Assembly (NCBI RefSeq): GCF_964246085.1
Contig: NZ_CAXTPD010000006.1
DNA: 64,000 bases
Source of the DNA: Brotaphodocola sp003480315
GTDB lineage: Bacteria > Bacillota > Clostridia > Lachnospirales > Lachnospiraceae
Reading direction: 5' to 3' (one strand)
Shown: positions 42,404 to 50,610 of the stretch, one piece after another
How the letters are laid out: every line of letters starts with the position of its first letter
Numbering within the stretch: position 1 is the stretch's first letter
The notes under the pieces: generated by a model
The model's database searches: none
Told to the model about the DNA's origin: nothing
What the model saw: the letters and a program-made list of their open reading frames with translations, nothing else
Position numbers and translations under genes: made by a program

Positions 42404-43357
42404 ATGAACGTATATCGGATGCTGGAAATACTGGGAGAGCAGAATCAGTTTGAGCTTCTGGAGGGGGAAAATGGATTTCACACGCCGCAGGATATCCGTC
42501 TGGTGTATTTGATGAACGATGCAGCGGAGTGCTTTCTGACCTTTCGGAATGCGCGGATCACGGGAGAATATCTGCCGGACTACAGCGGAGAACTGGGAAC
42601 CCGGCTGGACCGTAATGAAGAGCGCTCCTCCCTGGTGGTGCATCAGGGTCACAATGTATTTACCATCTTTTTTGAAAAGCTGGAGCTGGAATATGAGCTT
42701 TATAATTATGGCGAGATCGGCCATTTCTGGGTAAAGGGTTATGAATATCTGCGGCAGCTCGAATACCGCATTGCTATTTTGTGGGACAAATACGAGTACA
42801 TGGGCGAGGACTGCTGCAGTGAAACAGAACAGAAGCTTGCGTGGCTGGCGAAATTTCCACCGTTAAACTTTACCAGCTACCCTTCTGTGCCGCCCCAGTA
42901 TCTTCCGGACCGGGAGGATGGCTGGCAGCTGGCGCCGGAGGCTCTGGAGGTTATGACGAATCTGGCAAAAGAAGCCGGAGATGTGTCTTTCCTTCGCGCG
43001 CTGGAGCTTTACGGAAAACATTCCGGCAGGTGGATGACAAAGTACATTGCTGTACTTTTGCACAGGAAGAAGCACGCAAAGGTTGTGGATCTGCTGACAG
43101 AGAAGCTAAAGCAAGCGTCGGCTGTCCATCCCTGCCGGAGCTTTGGACCGGAGCGGGATGCAAGGTATGCACAGATCATGAAGGCGGCTGTGGCAGGGCA
43201 GCAGGCCTTGGAAGAAAAGGGAATCCATTCGGAAGTCCTTCGGGAAGAGCCGTTTGTACATGCCTGTGACACGCTGGAGTTTAAAGCATATCTGATGATC
43301 TGGATACCTGGATTACTGAACCGAAAAACAGAAATCAGGACCTTTACCTGTGAATAA
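42404..43357 (+). CDS. Uncharacterised protein, DUF3878-like
   Basis: Protein of 317 residues starting 2 bases after the transglutaminase stop, preceded by GAGAAGGAG. I do not recognise catalytic motifs. The first half is mixed strands and helices (YRMLEILGEQNQFELLEG, EYELYNYGEIGHFWVKG). The second half is helical (LAKEAGDVSFLRALELYG, KVVDLLTEKLKQA). The pattern recalls the uncharacterised DUF3878 family of Firmicutes, but I am not certain. It is the last gene before a strong terminator, so it belongs to the four-gene unit starting with mntA. Confidence 0.5.
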   Translation: MNVYRMLEILGEQNQFELLEGENGFHTPQDIRLVYLMNDAAECFLTFRNARITGEYLPDYSGELGTRLDRNEERSSLVVHQGHNVFTIFFEKLELEYELYNYGEIGHFWVKGYEYLRQLEYRIAILWDKYEYMGEDCCSETEQKLAWLAKFPPLNFTSYPSVPPQYLPDREDGWQLAPEALEVMTNLAKEAGDVSFLRALELYGKHSGRWMTKYIAVLLHRKKHAKVVDLLTEKLKQASAVHPCRSFGPERDARYAQIMKAAVAGQQALEEKGIHSEVLREEPFVHACDTLEFKAYLMIWIPGLLNRKTEIRTFTCE

Positions 43358-43418
43358 ACGGAATATAAGGATCGTGCATCATCGGCATGTCCATAATTTA
43401 CTGCGGCAATCTGGCAGG

Positions 43419-43457
43419 AGCCGGGACTTTTTAACAGAGTCCCGGCTTCTTCTTTTA
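43419..43457 (+). terminator. Terminator of the mntA-hepT unit
   Basis: AGCCGGGACT and AGTCCCGGCT form a perfect 10-bp stem (43419-43428 with 43438-43447), followed by TCTTCTTTT. Confidence 0.85.
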
Positions 43458-43509
43458 TCAGCTTTCTCGTGGTTTTATCATAAATATCTGGAAATTGTGA
43501 GAAAAATGC

Positions 43510-43538
43510 TTGACAAATCCAGAATCATCCTATATAAC
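43510..43538 (+). promoter_or_regulatory. Strong promoter for the polycysteine leader and yeiH-like gene
   Basis: A perfect TTGACA (43510-43515) and TATAAC (43533-43538) are 17 bases apart. The predicted transcript starts about 54 bases before the small ORF, so the small ORF and the transporter gene share one message. Confidence 0.75.
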
Positions 43539-43598
43539 ATATTAACATACCAGATAGATAGGTGTATTGTAGTTTGTGAAATAAAGGAGGAATATGCA

Positions 43599-43694
43599 AT
43601 GCAGAAGAGACACAATACCAGCAGCAGAGGAGTACGGGAGAAGATGTGTTGTTGTTGCTGCAGAAACATGACAGAACACGAACATAAAATATAA
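43599..43694 (+). CDS. Polycysteine leader peptide (31 residues, CCCCC)
   Basis: Small ORF with an excellent ribosome site: AAAGGAGG with 8 bases to the ATG at 43599. The peptide starts MQKRHNTSSRGVREKM and then has five consecutive cysteines (codons TGT TGT TGT TGC TGC, 43647-43661), ending RNMTEHEHKI. Its TAA stop (43692-43694) overlaps the AAGGAG site of the next gene, a YeiH-type transporter. By analogy with polycysteine upstream ORFs that act as cysteine-responsive attenuators in mycobacteria, ribosome stalling at the Cys codons could control access to the yeiH site. An alternative is a small Cys/His metal-binding peptide. An overlapping ATG at 43594 has too short a spacing. Confidence 0.7.
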   Translation: MQKRHNTSSRGVREKMCCCCCRNMTEHEHKI

Positions 43695-43708
43695 GGAGAA
43701 TCCATATT

Positions 43709-45091
43709 ATGAACGCACAGACTATTTCCGTAACATCGGCAGCAGCCGGAACCAAAAAGAACGAAGCACAGGCTGCAGTTAAAAAATCAGAGTTGTTTCA
43801 TACCGAAGACTGGCTGGCAGTCTGGATCGGCTTTTTTGTAATCAGTGCAGCAGCACTCGGAGTCCTCACCGGGGCTTATGATTTTTCCGCAGCCAAGTTT
43901 TCTACCTGGGGAAATGGAATTTCTTTCCTTTCCATCTGGTCAGTACCGCTTGTTCTGAAGTTGATCTTTACCTCCGTAGTGCTCGGTGTGTTGTTTACCA
44001 TTGGCAATCAGCTGAAGGGTACCGAAGCAAAAAAATACATTCCGGCTTTTGCGGGTATCTTTCTGGTATCTGTACTGGTTCGCCTGATCAGTGCGGAATA
44101 CACCTTAAACCGCTATCTGGAGTGGGCATTTTTCGCACTGGCAGTCGGCCTTCTGATCGCAAACACAATCGGTGTTCCGAACTGGTTAAAACCGGCAGTT
44201 CAGACTGAGTTTTATATTAAAGTCGGACTGGTCATCATGGGCTTTTCTGTTCTGTTTTCCAATATTGTTAACTTTGGTTTATACGGTCTTGGCATTGCCT
44301 GGATTGTAACTCCGATGGTAATTCTGTTTATGTGGTTCTTTGGCACCCGTGTACTGAAAATGGACAATAAACCATTAGTCATTACCCTTGCCACCGCAAC
44401 TTCTGTCTGCGGTACCAGCGCAGCTATTGCTACCGGAGCAGCAGCCCGCGCAAAAAAAACAGACCTTTCTCTTTCCGTATCGATTTCCATTATCTTTACA
44501 GTACTGATGATGGTATTTGAACCGATTCTGATCCGTGTCTTCGGACTTGGTGAGCTGATGGGCGGTGCACTGATCGGGGGAACTGTAGATTCTACCGGAG
44601 CTGTAGCCGTAGCAGGAACCGTTCTCGGAGAACTGGGACAGACTTCTGCCGTGCTGGTGAAATCAATCCAGAATATCCTGATCGGATTCATTGCTTTTGC
44701 GGTAGCAGTATTTTTCTCTACTCATGTGGAAAAGAGTGATGATAACAATGGGGTATGCCTTTCTGAAATCTGGAAGCGCCTGCCAAAGTTCATTCTCGGG
44801 TTCTTTGCGGCATCCCTTCTCGCATCCTTTGTAGTGCTTCCGCTGACCAGTTCCGGAACTGTTTCTTCTATTAACAGTGCACTGGATCAGTTTAAAAACT
44901 GGGCCTTCGTCCTTGCCTTTGTCAGCATTGGACTGGACACCAACTTTAAGGAAATCCGTGAGCAGTTCCAGGGCGGAAAACCGCTTGTGCTTTATCTGGT
45001 AGGACAGACCTTTAATGTGATTCTGACATTTCTGGCAGTATGGATCCTGTTATCCGGACATTTCTTCCCACTGCCGAACATTGCCCTGTAG
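43709..45091 (+). CDS. YeiH/UPF0324-family membrane transporter (putative sulfate exporter)
   Basis: Integral membrane protein of 460 residues with about 10-11 hydrophobic helices. Family motifs include LKPAVQTEFYIKVGLVIMGFSVLF near 155-178 in blocks, ATATSVCGTSAAIATGAAARAKK near 228-250 in blocks, and GALIGGTVDSTGAVAVAG near 288-305. The first 40 residues are a soluble extension. The family is annotated as putative sulfate exporter; in enterobacteria yeiH is controlled by the YeiE regulator and tied to sulfite stress. The ribosome site overlaps the stop of the polycysteine ORF. A sulfur-related role would fit that arrangement. Confidence 0.85.
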   Translation: MNAQTISVTSAAAGTKKNEAQAAVKKSELFHTEDWLAVWIGFFVISAAALGVLTGAYDFSAAKFSTWGNGISFLSIWSVPLVLKLIFTSVVLGVLFTIGNQLKGTEAKKYIPAFAGIFLVSVLVRLISAEYTLNRYLEWAFFALAVGLLIANTIGVPNWLKPAVQTEFYIKVGLVIMGFSVLFSNIVNFGLYGLGIAWIVTPMVILFMWFFGTRVLKMDNKPLVITLATATSVCGTSAAIATGAAARAKKTDLSLSVSISIIFTVLMMVFEPILIRVFGLGELMGGALIGGTVDSTGAVAVAGTVLGELGQTSAVLVKSIQNILIGFIAFAVAVFFSTHVEKSDDNNGVCLSEIWKRLPKFILGFFAASLLASFVVLPLTSSGTVSSINSALDQFKNWAFVLAFVSIGLDTNFKEIREQFQGGKPLVLYLVGQTFNVILTFLAVWILLSGHFFPLPNIAL

Positions 45092-45104
45092 GGAGGTATC
45101 TGGT

Positions 45105-45428
45105 ATGAAGAAAGAAAAGACGAAACATGATCCGGATTATATTACCTGGCTCAATCGTCTGGCGGTTGCGGCAGCAATCGCTGCTATTGCAGAGGCCATC
45201 CATATTATGAAAAATGGGCTTGGTCTGTCGGAACAGCTGGATTTTGGCGCCGGAGCATATTACTATGCGGATATTCCAGGGTTTGCGTCCCTGGTGAATG
45301 GAAGCCATTATCAGAGTCCGGTATCCATGCCGGTACTGATCATTCTGTTTTTGATCTGGGGATTTCTAATGTACCGTTTCTGGACCTGGATGGAGTCTGG
45401 AACCAAAAAGAAATCCGCCAATGCCTGA
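45105..45428 (+). CDS. Small two-helix membrane protein
   Basis: Protein of 107 residues from the ATG at 45105 with GGGAGGT upstream, 13 bases after the transporter gene. It has a charged N-terminus, a hydrophobic helix (LNRLAVAAAIAAIAEAIHIM, about 16-35) and a second one (MPVLIILFLIWGFLMYRFW, about 74-92) with a Lys-rich tail. The loop between has a YYYAD motif. I do not recognise a family. Its position suggests an accessory subunit of the YeiH-type transporter. Confidence 0.65.
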   Translation: MKKEKTKHDPDYITWLNRLAVAAAIAAIAEAIHIMKNGLGLSEQLDFGAGAYYYADIPGFASLVNGSHYQSPVSMPVLIILFLIWGFLMYRFWTWMESGTKKKSANA

Positions 45429-45474
45429 GTTCAATGAAACAGCTGTCAAAGCCGTGCAGCAATTCCGTGTGATG

Positions 45475-45520
45475 AGAGATAGCCGGAGCGTTCATTTATT
45501 TGAAAGCTCCGGCTATCTCT
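45475..45520 (+). terminator. Long hairpin ending the yeiH-type unit
   Basis: A perfect 15-bp stem (45475-45489 with 45506-45520), plus a further 4-bp inner pairing. It is followed by TGTCTAATC, so the T tract is weak. Confidence 0.65.
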
Positions 45521-45548
45521 TGTCTAATCAGGAGAAAACGGTTATAAT
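45520..45548 (+). promoter_or_regulatory. Promoter of bioY
   Basis: TTGTCT (45520-45525) and TATAAT (45543-45548) are 17 bases apart, 32 bases before the bioY start. It directly abuts the upstream hairpin. I see no clear BirA-type palindrome. Confidence 0.65.
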
Positions 45549-45579
45549 GGTTCGTGAATATTTATAAAAGGAATGAAAA

Positions 45580-46188
45580 ATGCGAATGAAAGATAAAATC
45601 ATAACATCCCGCAGCGCCTCCCGGAGCATTACCCAGGATGTGGCAGTCTGCGGCTTATTTACAGCTCTGATCGCGGTGGGCGCTTTTATAAAAATCGTGA
45701 TCCCGGTGGGCGCGGATACCATGAACTTTACCCTGCAGTGGCTGTTTGTGCTGCTGGCTGGGCTGCTTCTTGGTTCGAAGCGCGCATTTCGAAGCGTCGC
45801 GGTTTACCTGATCACCGGTCTCATCGGTTTCCCAATCTTTGCCCGCGGCGGCGGTCCTGCTTATCTGCTGCGGCCGACCTTTGGATTTCTGCTTGGCTTT
45901 GCCCTGGCGGCATGGGCTATTGGGGTTCTGTGTGAAAAGCTCCGGCCGGCAAAATCCATCACCTGGTTTTTCACCACACTGGCTGGATTTGTGCTCTACT
46001 ACGGAATGGGGATCCTCTATTTTTACCTGATCACACATCTGCTGGCATCTCAGACGCCGGTGGGAATTGGCGTGATCTTTGGCGTTTACTGTCTGCCGAC
46101 CATGCTGCCGGACCTGATGCTCTGTGTGCTGGCGGTCATGCTGGCGGGACGTTTACGGCCTGCAGTTTCAGCTGCGCTCAAAGCTTGA
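45580..46188 (+). CDS. bioY: BioY-family biotin transporter S component
   Basis: Membrane substrate-binding subunit of an ECF-type biotin importer, 202 residues with about six helices. Family features are QDVAVCGLFTALIAVGAFIKI near 13-33, a periplasmic NFTLQWLFVLLAGLLLGSKRA near 49-70, the GFPIFARGGGPAYLLRPTFGFLLGF block near 86-110, and a late VYCLPTMLPDLMLCVLAV helix. AAAGGAATG precedes the start. No bio biosynthesis gene is nearby, so the cell may depend on imported biotin; the ECF energising module must be elsewhere. Confidence 0.9.
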   Translation: MRMKDKIITSRSASRSITQDVAVCGLFTALIAVGAFIKIVIPVGADTMNFTLQWLFVLLAGLLLGSKRAFRSVAVYLITGLIGFPIFARGGGPAYLLRPTFGFLLGFALAAWAIGVLCEKLRPAKSITWFFTTLAGFVLYYGMGILYFYLITHLLASQTPVGIGVIFGVYCLPTMLPDLMLCVLAVMLAGRLRPAVSAALKA

Positions 46189-46272
46189 ATAAGGCCGGAG
46201 GGGTTTGGGAATACTTGACAGAAAATCATACATGCTTACAAATATATGTTTTTCAGGAAGGAGAAGATTATC

Positions 46273-48243
46273 ATGAACAAGAAACTTGCAAAACTTGGGG
46301 CAGCATCACTGTTAGCAGTCGGTGCCGGAAGCGTGCTGATGAAAAAAAGCCGGATGAAATCAGCAGATCCGGAGGCAAAAACGAAGCGCGAGAAGGAATT
46401 AAAAGAGTTTCGCAACACCGAGCGGGGCAAACAGGCAAAAAACAGCAAGGGTATCTATTATTCCAACGGCAACTACGAGGCATTTGCCCGTCCGGAAAAG
46501 CCGGAGGGCGTGGATGACAAATCAGCCTACATCGTGGGAAGCGGCCTGGCTGCCCTGGCAGCAGCCTGCTTTTTAGTCCGCGACGGACAGATGAAGGGCG
46601 GGCACATCCACATTCTGGAGGCCATGGACATTGCGGGCGGCGCTTGCGACGGCATTGAAGATCCGCTCCGCGGCTATGTTATGCGCGGCGGCCGTGAGAT
46701 GGAAGATCATTTCGAGTGCCTGTGGGATCTGTTCCACAGTATTCCGTCTCTGGAGATACCGGGAGCTTCCGTACTGGACGAGTATTACTGGCTGAACAAG
46801 CATGACCCGAACTATTCCCTCTGCCGCGCAACGAAAAACCGCGGCGAGGATGCCCATACAGACGGCAAGTTCAACTTAAGCCAGAAGGGCTGCATGGAGA
46901 TCATGAAGCTGTTCTTCACCCGGGATGAGGACCTCTATGACAAGAAGATCGAAGATATCTTCGATGACGAAGTATTCGGTTCCACCTTCTGGCTGTACTG
47001 GCGCACCATGTTCGCCTTTGAGACCTGGCACAGCGCCCTGGAGATGAAGCTGTACTTCCAGCGCTTTATCCATCATATCGGCGGACTTCCGGATTTCTCC
47101 GCACTGAAGTTCACCAAGTACAACCAGTACGATTCCCTGATCCTGCCGATGCAGAAATATCTGGAGAACGCAGGCGTTCAGTTCCAGTTCAACACCCGCG
47201 TGACCAACGTGCTGTTCGATATTGAAGGCGCGAAGAAGACTGCGAAGAAGATCATCTGCACCGTAAATGGCGTGGAGACCGAGATCCCGTTAACCGAGAA
47301 GGATCTGGTATTTGTTACCAACGGAAGCTGTACCGAGGGCACCATCTACGGTGACCAGAACCACGCGCCGGTGGGAGACGCGGAGAAACGTGTCAGTGGC
47401 TGCTGGGAACTCTGGAAGAACATCGCAAAGCAGCATGAGTCCTTCGGACATCCGGAGAAGTTCTGCTCCGATACCGAAAAGACCAACTGGGAGTCCGCAA
47501 CCGTCACTACCTCCGATGACAAGATCATTTCCTATATCCAGAAGATCTGCAAGCGCGATCCGAGAAGCGGCCGCGTGGTAACTGGCGGTATCGTCAGCTG
47601 TCAGGATTCCAAATGGCTGTTAAGCTGGACCATCAATCGTCAGGGCCAGTTTAAGACCCAGAAGAAGGAAGATGTCTGCGTCTGGGTATACAGTCTCTTT
47701 ACCGATGTGCCGGGCGATTACATCAAGAAGCCGATGAAGGAATGCACCGGTAAGGAAATCACAGCGGAATGGCTGTATCATCTGGGCGTTCCGGTGGAAG
47801 AGATTGACGAGCTGGCAGAAAATCACGCAGTCTGTGTTCCGACCATGATGCCGTATATTACAGCATTCTTTATGCCGAGACGCAAAGGCGACCGCCCGGA
47901 TGTCATTCCGGATGGCAGCGTAAACTTCGCATTCCTCGGTCAGTTTGCCGAGACTCCGCGTGACACCATCTTTACCACCGAGTATTCCGTCCGTACCGCA
48001 ATGGAGTCCGTATACGGTCTTCTCGGCGTGGACCGCGGTGTGCCGGAGGTATGGGGCAGCGTCTACGATATCCGCAACCTCTTAGACAGCACTGTGAAGC
48101 TGATGGACGGCAGGTCCCCGCTGGAGATGGAGCTTCCGGGACCGCTCAATATGTTAAAGAAACCGCTCTTAAAGAAACTCAAAGGAACTGTGATCGAGAA
48201 GGTCCTGCGGGATCATGATGTGATCCGGGATGGGATGATCTGA
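46273..48243 (+). CDS. ohyA: Oleate hydratase (MCRA family) with N-terminal hydrophobic segment
   Basis: FAD-dependent enzyme adding water to the cis-9 bond of unsaturated fatty acids, giving 10-hydroxystearate from oleate. The protein has 656 residues from the ATG at 46273 behind AGGAAGGAGAAG. The Rossmann motif is YIVGSGLAALAAACFL near 83-98. Further motifs are GGACDGIEDPLRGYVMRGGREMEDHFECLWDLF in blocks near 125-157, the LPMQKYLENAGVQFQFNTRVT region near 290, and FLGQFAETPRDTIFTTEYSVRTAMESVY near 555-582. Residues 5-25 form a hydrophobic stretch followed by a Lys-rich segment, like a membrane anchor. A TTGACA lies at 46215. The enzyme detoxifies unsaturated fatty acids in gut bacteria. Confidence 0.92.
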   Translation: MNKKLAKLGAASLLAVGAGSVLMKKSRMKSADPEAKTKREKELKEFRNTERGKQAKNSKGIYYSNGNYEAFARPEKPEGVDDKSAYIVGSGLAALAAACFLVRDGQMKGGHIHILEAMDIAGGACDGIEDPLRGYVMRGGREMEDHFECLWDLFHSIPSLEIPGASVLDEYYWLNKHDPNYSLCRATKNRGEDAHTDGKFNLSQKGCMEIMKLFFTRDEDLYDKKIEDIFDDEVFGSTFWLYWRTMFAFETWHSALEMKLYFQRFIHHIGGLPDFSALKFTKYNQYDSLILPMQKYLENAGVQFQFNTRVTNVLFDIEGAKKTAKKIICTVNGVETEIPLTEKDLVFVTNGSCTEGTIYGDQNHAPVGDAEKRVSGCWELWKNIAKQHESFGHPEKFCSDTEKTNWESATVTTSDDKIISYIQKICKRDPRSGRVVTGGIVSCQDSKWLLSWTINRQGQFKTQKKEDVCVWVYSLFTDVPGDYIKKPMKECTGKEITAEWLYHLGVPVEEIDELAENHAVCVPTMMPYITAFFMPRRKGDRPDVIPDGSVNFAFLGQFAETPRDTIFTTEYSVRTAMESVYGLLGVDRGVPEVWGSVYDIRNLLDSTVKLMDGRSPLEMELPGPLNMLKKPLLKKLKGTVIEKVLRDHDVIRDGMI

Positions 48244-48265
48244 ACAGACTAGCATTCATAACGAA

Positions 48266-48283
48266 GGGGGGGGGGGGGGGGGG
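48266..48283. repeat. 18-nt poly-G tract
   Basis: Eighteen consecutive G lie between the ohyA stop and the convergent alcohol dehydrogenase stop, followed by CGGCTCCC. Such a tract is prone to slippage and to sequencing error. It overlaps the only space where terminators for the two genes could lie. Confidence 0.9.
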
Positions 48284-48307
48284 CGGCTCCCAGGCCCTGT
48301 TTCTTTT

Positions 48308-49504
48308 TTATGCGAATTTTTCCGTGTGATCTGCTGCTTTATAAATCTGGTAAATCTCTTCCTCTCCAAGAACACGGAACGCTCCGATACTCCGCATCCG
48401 GTGGTAGGTGCAGCGGTACGCAAGGTCGTGAAGGGTGACATCATCCTGGAGGCCAATGTCCTTGTTTTCCTCCATGGAGGTTGGCATGCCGATGGAGCGG
48501 AAGAAGGCAACGGTCTTTTTCATGCCCTCCAGAGCGGCTTTTTCCTCATCAGCTTCGGTGACTCCCCAGACATTTCGGGCAAAGCGTGCAAACCGGGATG
48601 GGTTTGTCCGGTACACAGCCTTCGCCCAGGCACCCCAGACGGTGGCCAGGGAAGCTCCGTGAGCGGTATCAAACATGGCGGACAGCTCGTGTCCCAGCTG
48701 ATGTACGGCGAAATCCTTCACGCCGCCGAGTCCGGTCAGTCCGTTGTGGGAGAGAGAGCCGGCCCACATCAGCTCACTCATGGAATCATAATCCTTTGGA
48801 TCCTGCACAGCAATGCGGCCCTTGGCAATGACCGTGCGCAGAAGTGCTTCTGCGATGGCATCGGTCAGCTCATTTTCATAAGGATTGAAATACCGGTCCA
48901 TGGTGTGCATCATGATATCGGTCACGCCGCAGGCTACCTGGTACGGCGGCAGCGTCATGGTCAGTTCCGGGTTCATGATGGCAAAGCGCGGGCGGTTCAG
49001 CTCCGTGCCTAAACCACGTTTTTCTCCGGTGGCAAGGTTTGTCAGAACCGCGGAGTCGCTGGATTCACTTCCGGCAGCTGAAATGGTCAGAACAGCGCCG
49101 ACCGGAAGCGCGCGGTGCGGAGTCTTTTCCCGGGTCCAGAATTCCCAGATGTCGGTCGGGGCATTGGCCGCGCCGATGGCAATGGCCTTGGCGGTATCGA
49201 TCACGGAACCGCCGCCGGCGCCGATCACGAAATCAGCACCGGATTTCAGAGCGAGCTTTACGCCTTCTCTGGCGTGCTCCAGGGTCGGGTTGGCCTTGAC
49301 ACCGCCAAAGAGCTCATAGGGGATCTGGTTTTCGGACAGGAGCTCACAGAGCTGGTTGAGCAGCCCGCTTCGCTCAATGCTCCCGCTTCCGTAGACAAGA
49401 AGCGCACGGCTTCCGCCGTATTTGCGGATCTGCTCTGCTAACTGAAGCTGGGTATCTTTTCCGAAGACAATTTCGGTCGGGCAATGATATGTAAATGCAT
49501 GCAT
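48308..49504 (-). CDS. Iron-containing alcohol dehydrogenase, butanol-dehydrogenase-like
   Basis: Second type III alcohol dehydrogenase in the window, 398 residues. The ATG at 49504 has GGAGGGA upstream. Motifs are CPTEIVFGKDTQLQLAEQI at the N-terminus, DFVIGAGGGSVIDTAKAIAIG near 91-111 in blocks, LTISAAGSESSDSAVL near 140-155, DIMMHTMDRYF near 200-210 (metal ligands Asp and His), and HQLGHELSAMFDTAHGASLATVWGAW near 269-294 with further metal His residues. It resembles BDH/YqhD-type NAD(P)H-dependent alcohol dehydrogenases rather than the gene at 37702. It is convergent with ohyA and preceded by the pdaA-like gene. Confidence 0.9.
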   Translation of the reverse strand: MHAFTYHCPTEIVFGKDTQLQLAEQIRKYGGSRALLVYGSGSIERSGLLNQLCELLSENQIPYELFGGVKANPTLEHAREGVKLALKSGADFVIGAGGGSVIDTAKAIAIGAANAPTDIWEFWTREKTPHRALPVGAVLTISAAGSESSDSAVLTNLATGEKRGLGTELNRPRFAIMNPELTMTLPPYQVACGVTDIMMHTMDRYFNPYENELTDAIAEALLRTVIAKGRIAVQDPKDYDSMSELMWAGSLSHNGLTGLGGVKDFAVHQLGHELSAMFDTAHGASLATVWGAWAKAVYRTNPSRFARFARNVWGVTEADEEKAALEGMKKTVAFFRSIGMPTSMEENKDIGLQDDVTLHDLAYRCTYHRMRSIGAFRVLGEEEIYQIYKAADHTEKFA

Positions 49505-49575
49505 GATAAATCCCTCCTTTTCTGAGGAATATCATAACATGGATGGCCGGAAAATGCCAGCGGCTTCCCAGCGGT

Positions 49576-50415
49576 TCATGCATTGCCGGTTAGTTCATCC
49601 AGGGTACCGAAGCGGTATCCCATCTTCTCCCATTTTGTCAGAAGCTCATCTAATATTTCTCCGTTGGTTTTTGAGGTGTTGTGGAGCAGCACGATCGCAC
49701 CGGGGTGTATACGCCCCAGGAGCTTTTTGAAGGCCTCCTCGCGGGTGGGCTGCTTGTTTTCATACCAGTCCACGTAGGCAAGGCTCCAGAAAAAGGTGTG
49801 GTATCCCATGTCCTTTGCCATTTTTAAATTGGCTTCACTGTATTTTCCCTGGGGCGGCCGGTAATATTTTTTCATGGTTTGTCCGGTGACTTCCTGGTAT
49901 TTCTGCTCCAGCTTTGAAAGCTCTTCCGAAAAAGAGGCCTGATCCGCAATTTTAGACATGTCCGGATGGTGCCAGGTGTGATTGCCGACCGTGTGTCCTT
50001 CTGCCACCATGCGTTTTACCAGCTCCGGGCTTGTTTCCAGATAGTTTCCCACCAGGAAGAAGGCTGCCGGCGCGTGATGCTTTTTCAGGGCATCCAGAAT
50101 CGCGGCGGTGTTTCCGTTTTCGTAGCCGGCATCGAAGGTCAGGTAAATGACAGGATCGGTGGTATCCGCAATGTAGTGGGCCTGGAACTGCTTTAAGTAA
50201 TCCGATGTGGCATTGGCTACAGGAGGTTTCCCCTCCTGCTGAAAGCTGAGACCCCAGTTATCGCAGGAGGCAGAAGCTGGGAGGGCTTCCCGGTTGCGAA
50301 GGGAGGAAACGGTGTGGGCCAGGACATTTCCGGCAAAAAACGCGCACAGGAACAGTGCGGTGGCTGCGGCCAGCTTTTTGCAGATCATACGTTTTGGATG
50401 GGGAAAGAATTGCAT
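49576..50415 (-). CDS. Polysaccharide deacetylase, PdaA-like
   Basis: Exported or membrane-anchored carbohydrate esterase 4, 279 residues. A hydrophobic N-terminal segment spans about 12-33 (LAAATALFLCAFFAGNVLA). The NodB domain shows YLTFDAGYENGNT near 94-106 (Asp motif in the PdaA form, with Ala in place of the usual second Asp), NHTWHHPDMSKI near 145-156 (metal His pair), YRPPQGKYSE near 189-198, and PGAIVLLHNTSK near 241-252. PdaA removes acetyl from N-acetylmuramic acid on the way to spore-cortex muramic lactam. That role is likely but not proven. GGAGATC lies before the start. Confidence 0.88.
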   Translation of the reverse strand: MQFFPHPKRMICKKLAAATALFLCAFFAGNVLAHTVSSLRNREALPASASCDNWGLSFQQEGKPPVANATSDYLKQFQAHYIADTTDPVIYLTFDAGYENGNTAAILDALKKHHAPAAFFLVGNYLETSPELVKRMVAEGHTVGNHTWHHPDMSKIADQASFSEELSKLEQKYQEVTGQTMKKYYRPPQGKYSEANLKMAKDMGYHTFFWSLAYVDWYENKQPTREEAFKKLLGRIHPGAIVLLHNTSKTNGEILDELLTKWEKMGYRFGTLDELTGNA

Positions 50416-50512
50416 AAGGATCTCCGGTCAGAACATCTTCCTTCTATATTTATGGAAGAGTGAGTGATTTCAGAAGCAGATGCTTCCGTGACTGGCCGCA
50501 GAAAAACGCGGT

Positions 50513-50580
50513 AATTTAAGGTTGCTGTTTGCGCAACGCGTGAACAGTAACAATTTAAGAAATCTGATGACAAGTTTAAG
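50513..50580. repeat. TTTAAG-type direct repeats upstream of the carboxypeptidase gene
   Basis: Three related words, AATTTAAGGTTGCTG, AATTTAAGAAATCTG and AGTTTAAGAAAGTTG, start at 50513, 50552 and 50573 (spacings 39 and 21). The last two lie inside or next to an inverted repeat, ATGACAA/TTGTCAT (50567-50591). Together they look like a regulator-binding array in the divergent pdaA/dac promoter region. Confidence 0.45.
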
Positions 50581-50610
50581 AAAGTTGTCATGTTTCATAA
50601 AAAAAATCCA

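Noticed and set aside
43594..43670. Overlapping ATG frame starting 5 bases before the polycysteine ORF
   Set aside because: Only 3 bases separate it from the AGGAGG site, and its frame reads an unremarkable short peptide; the ATG at 43599 has ideal spacing.
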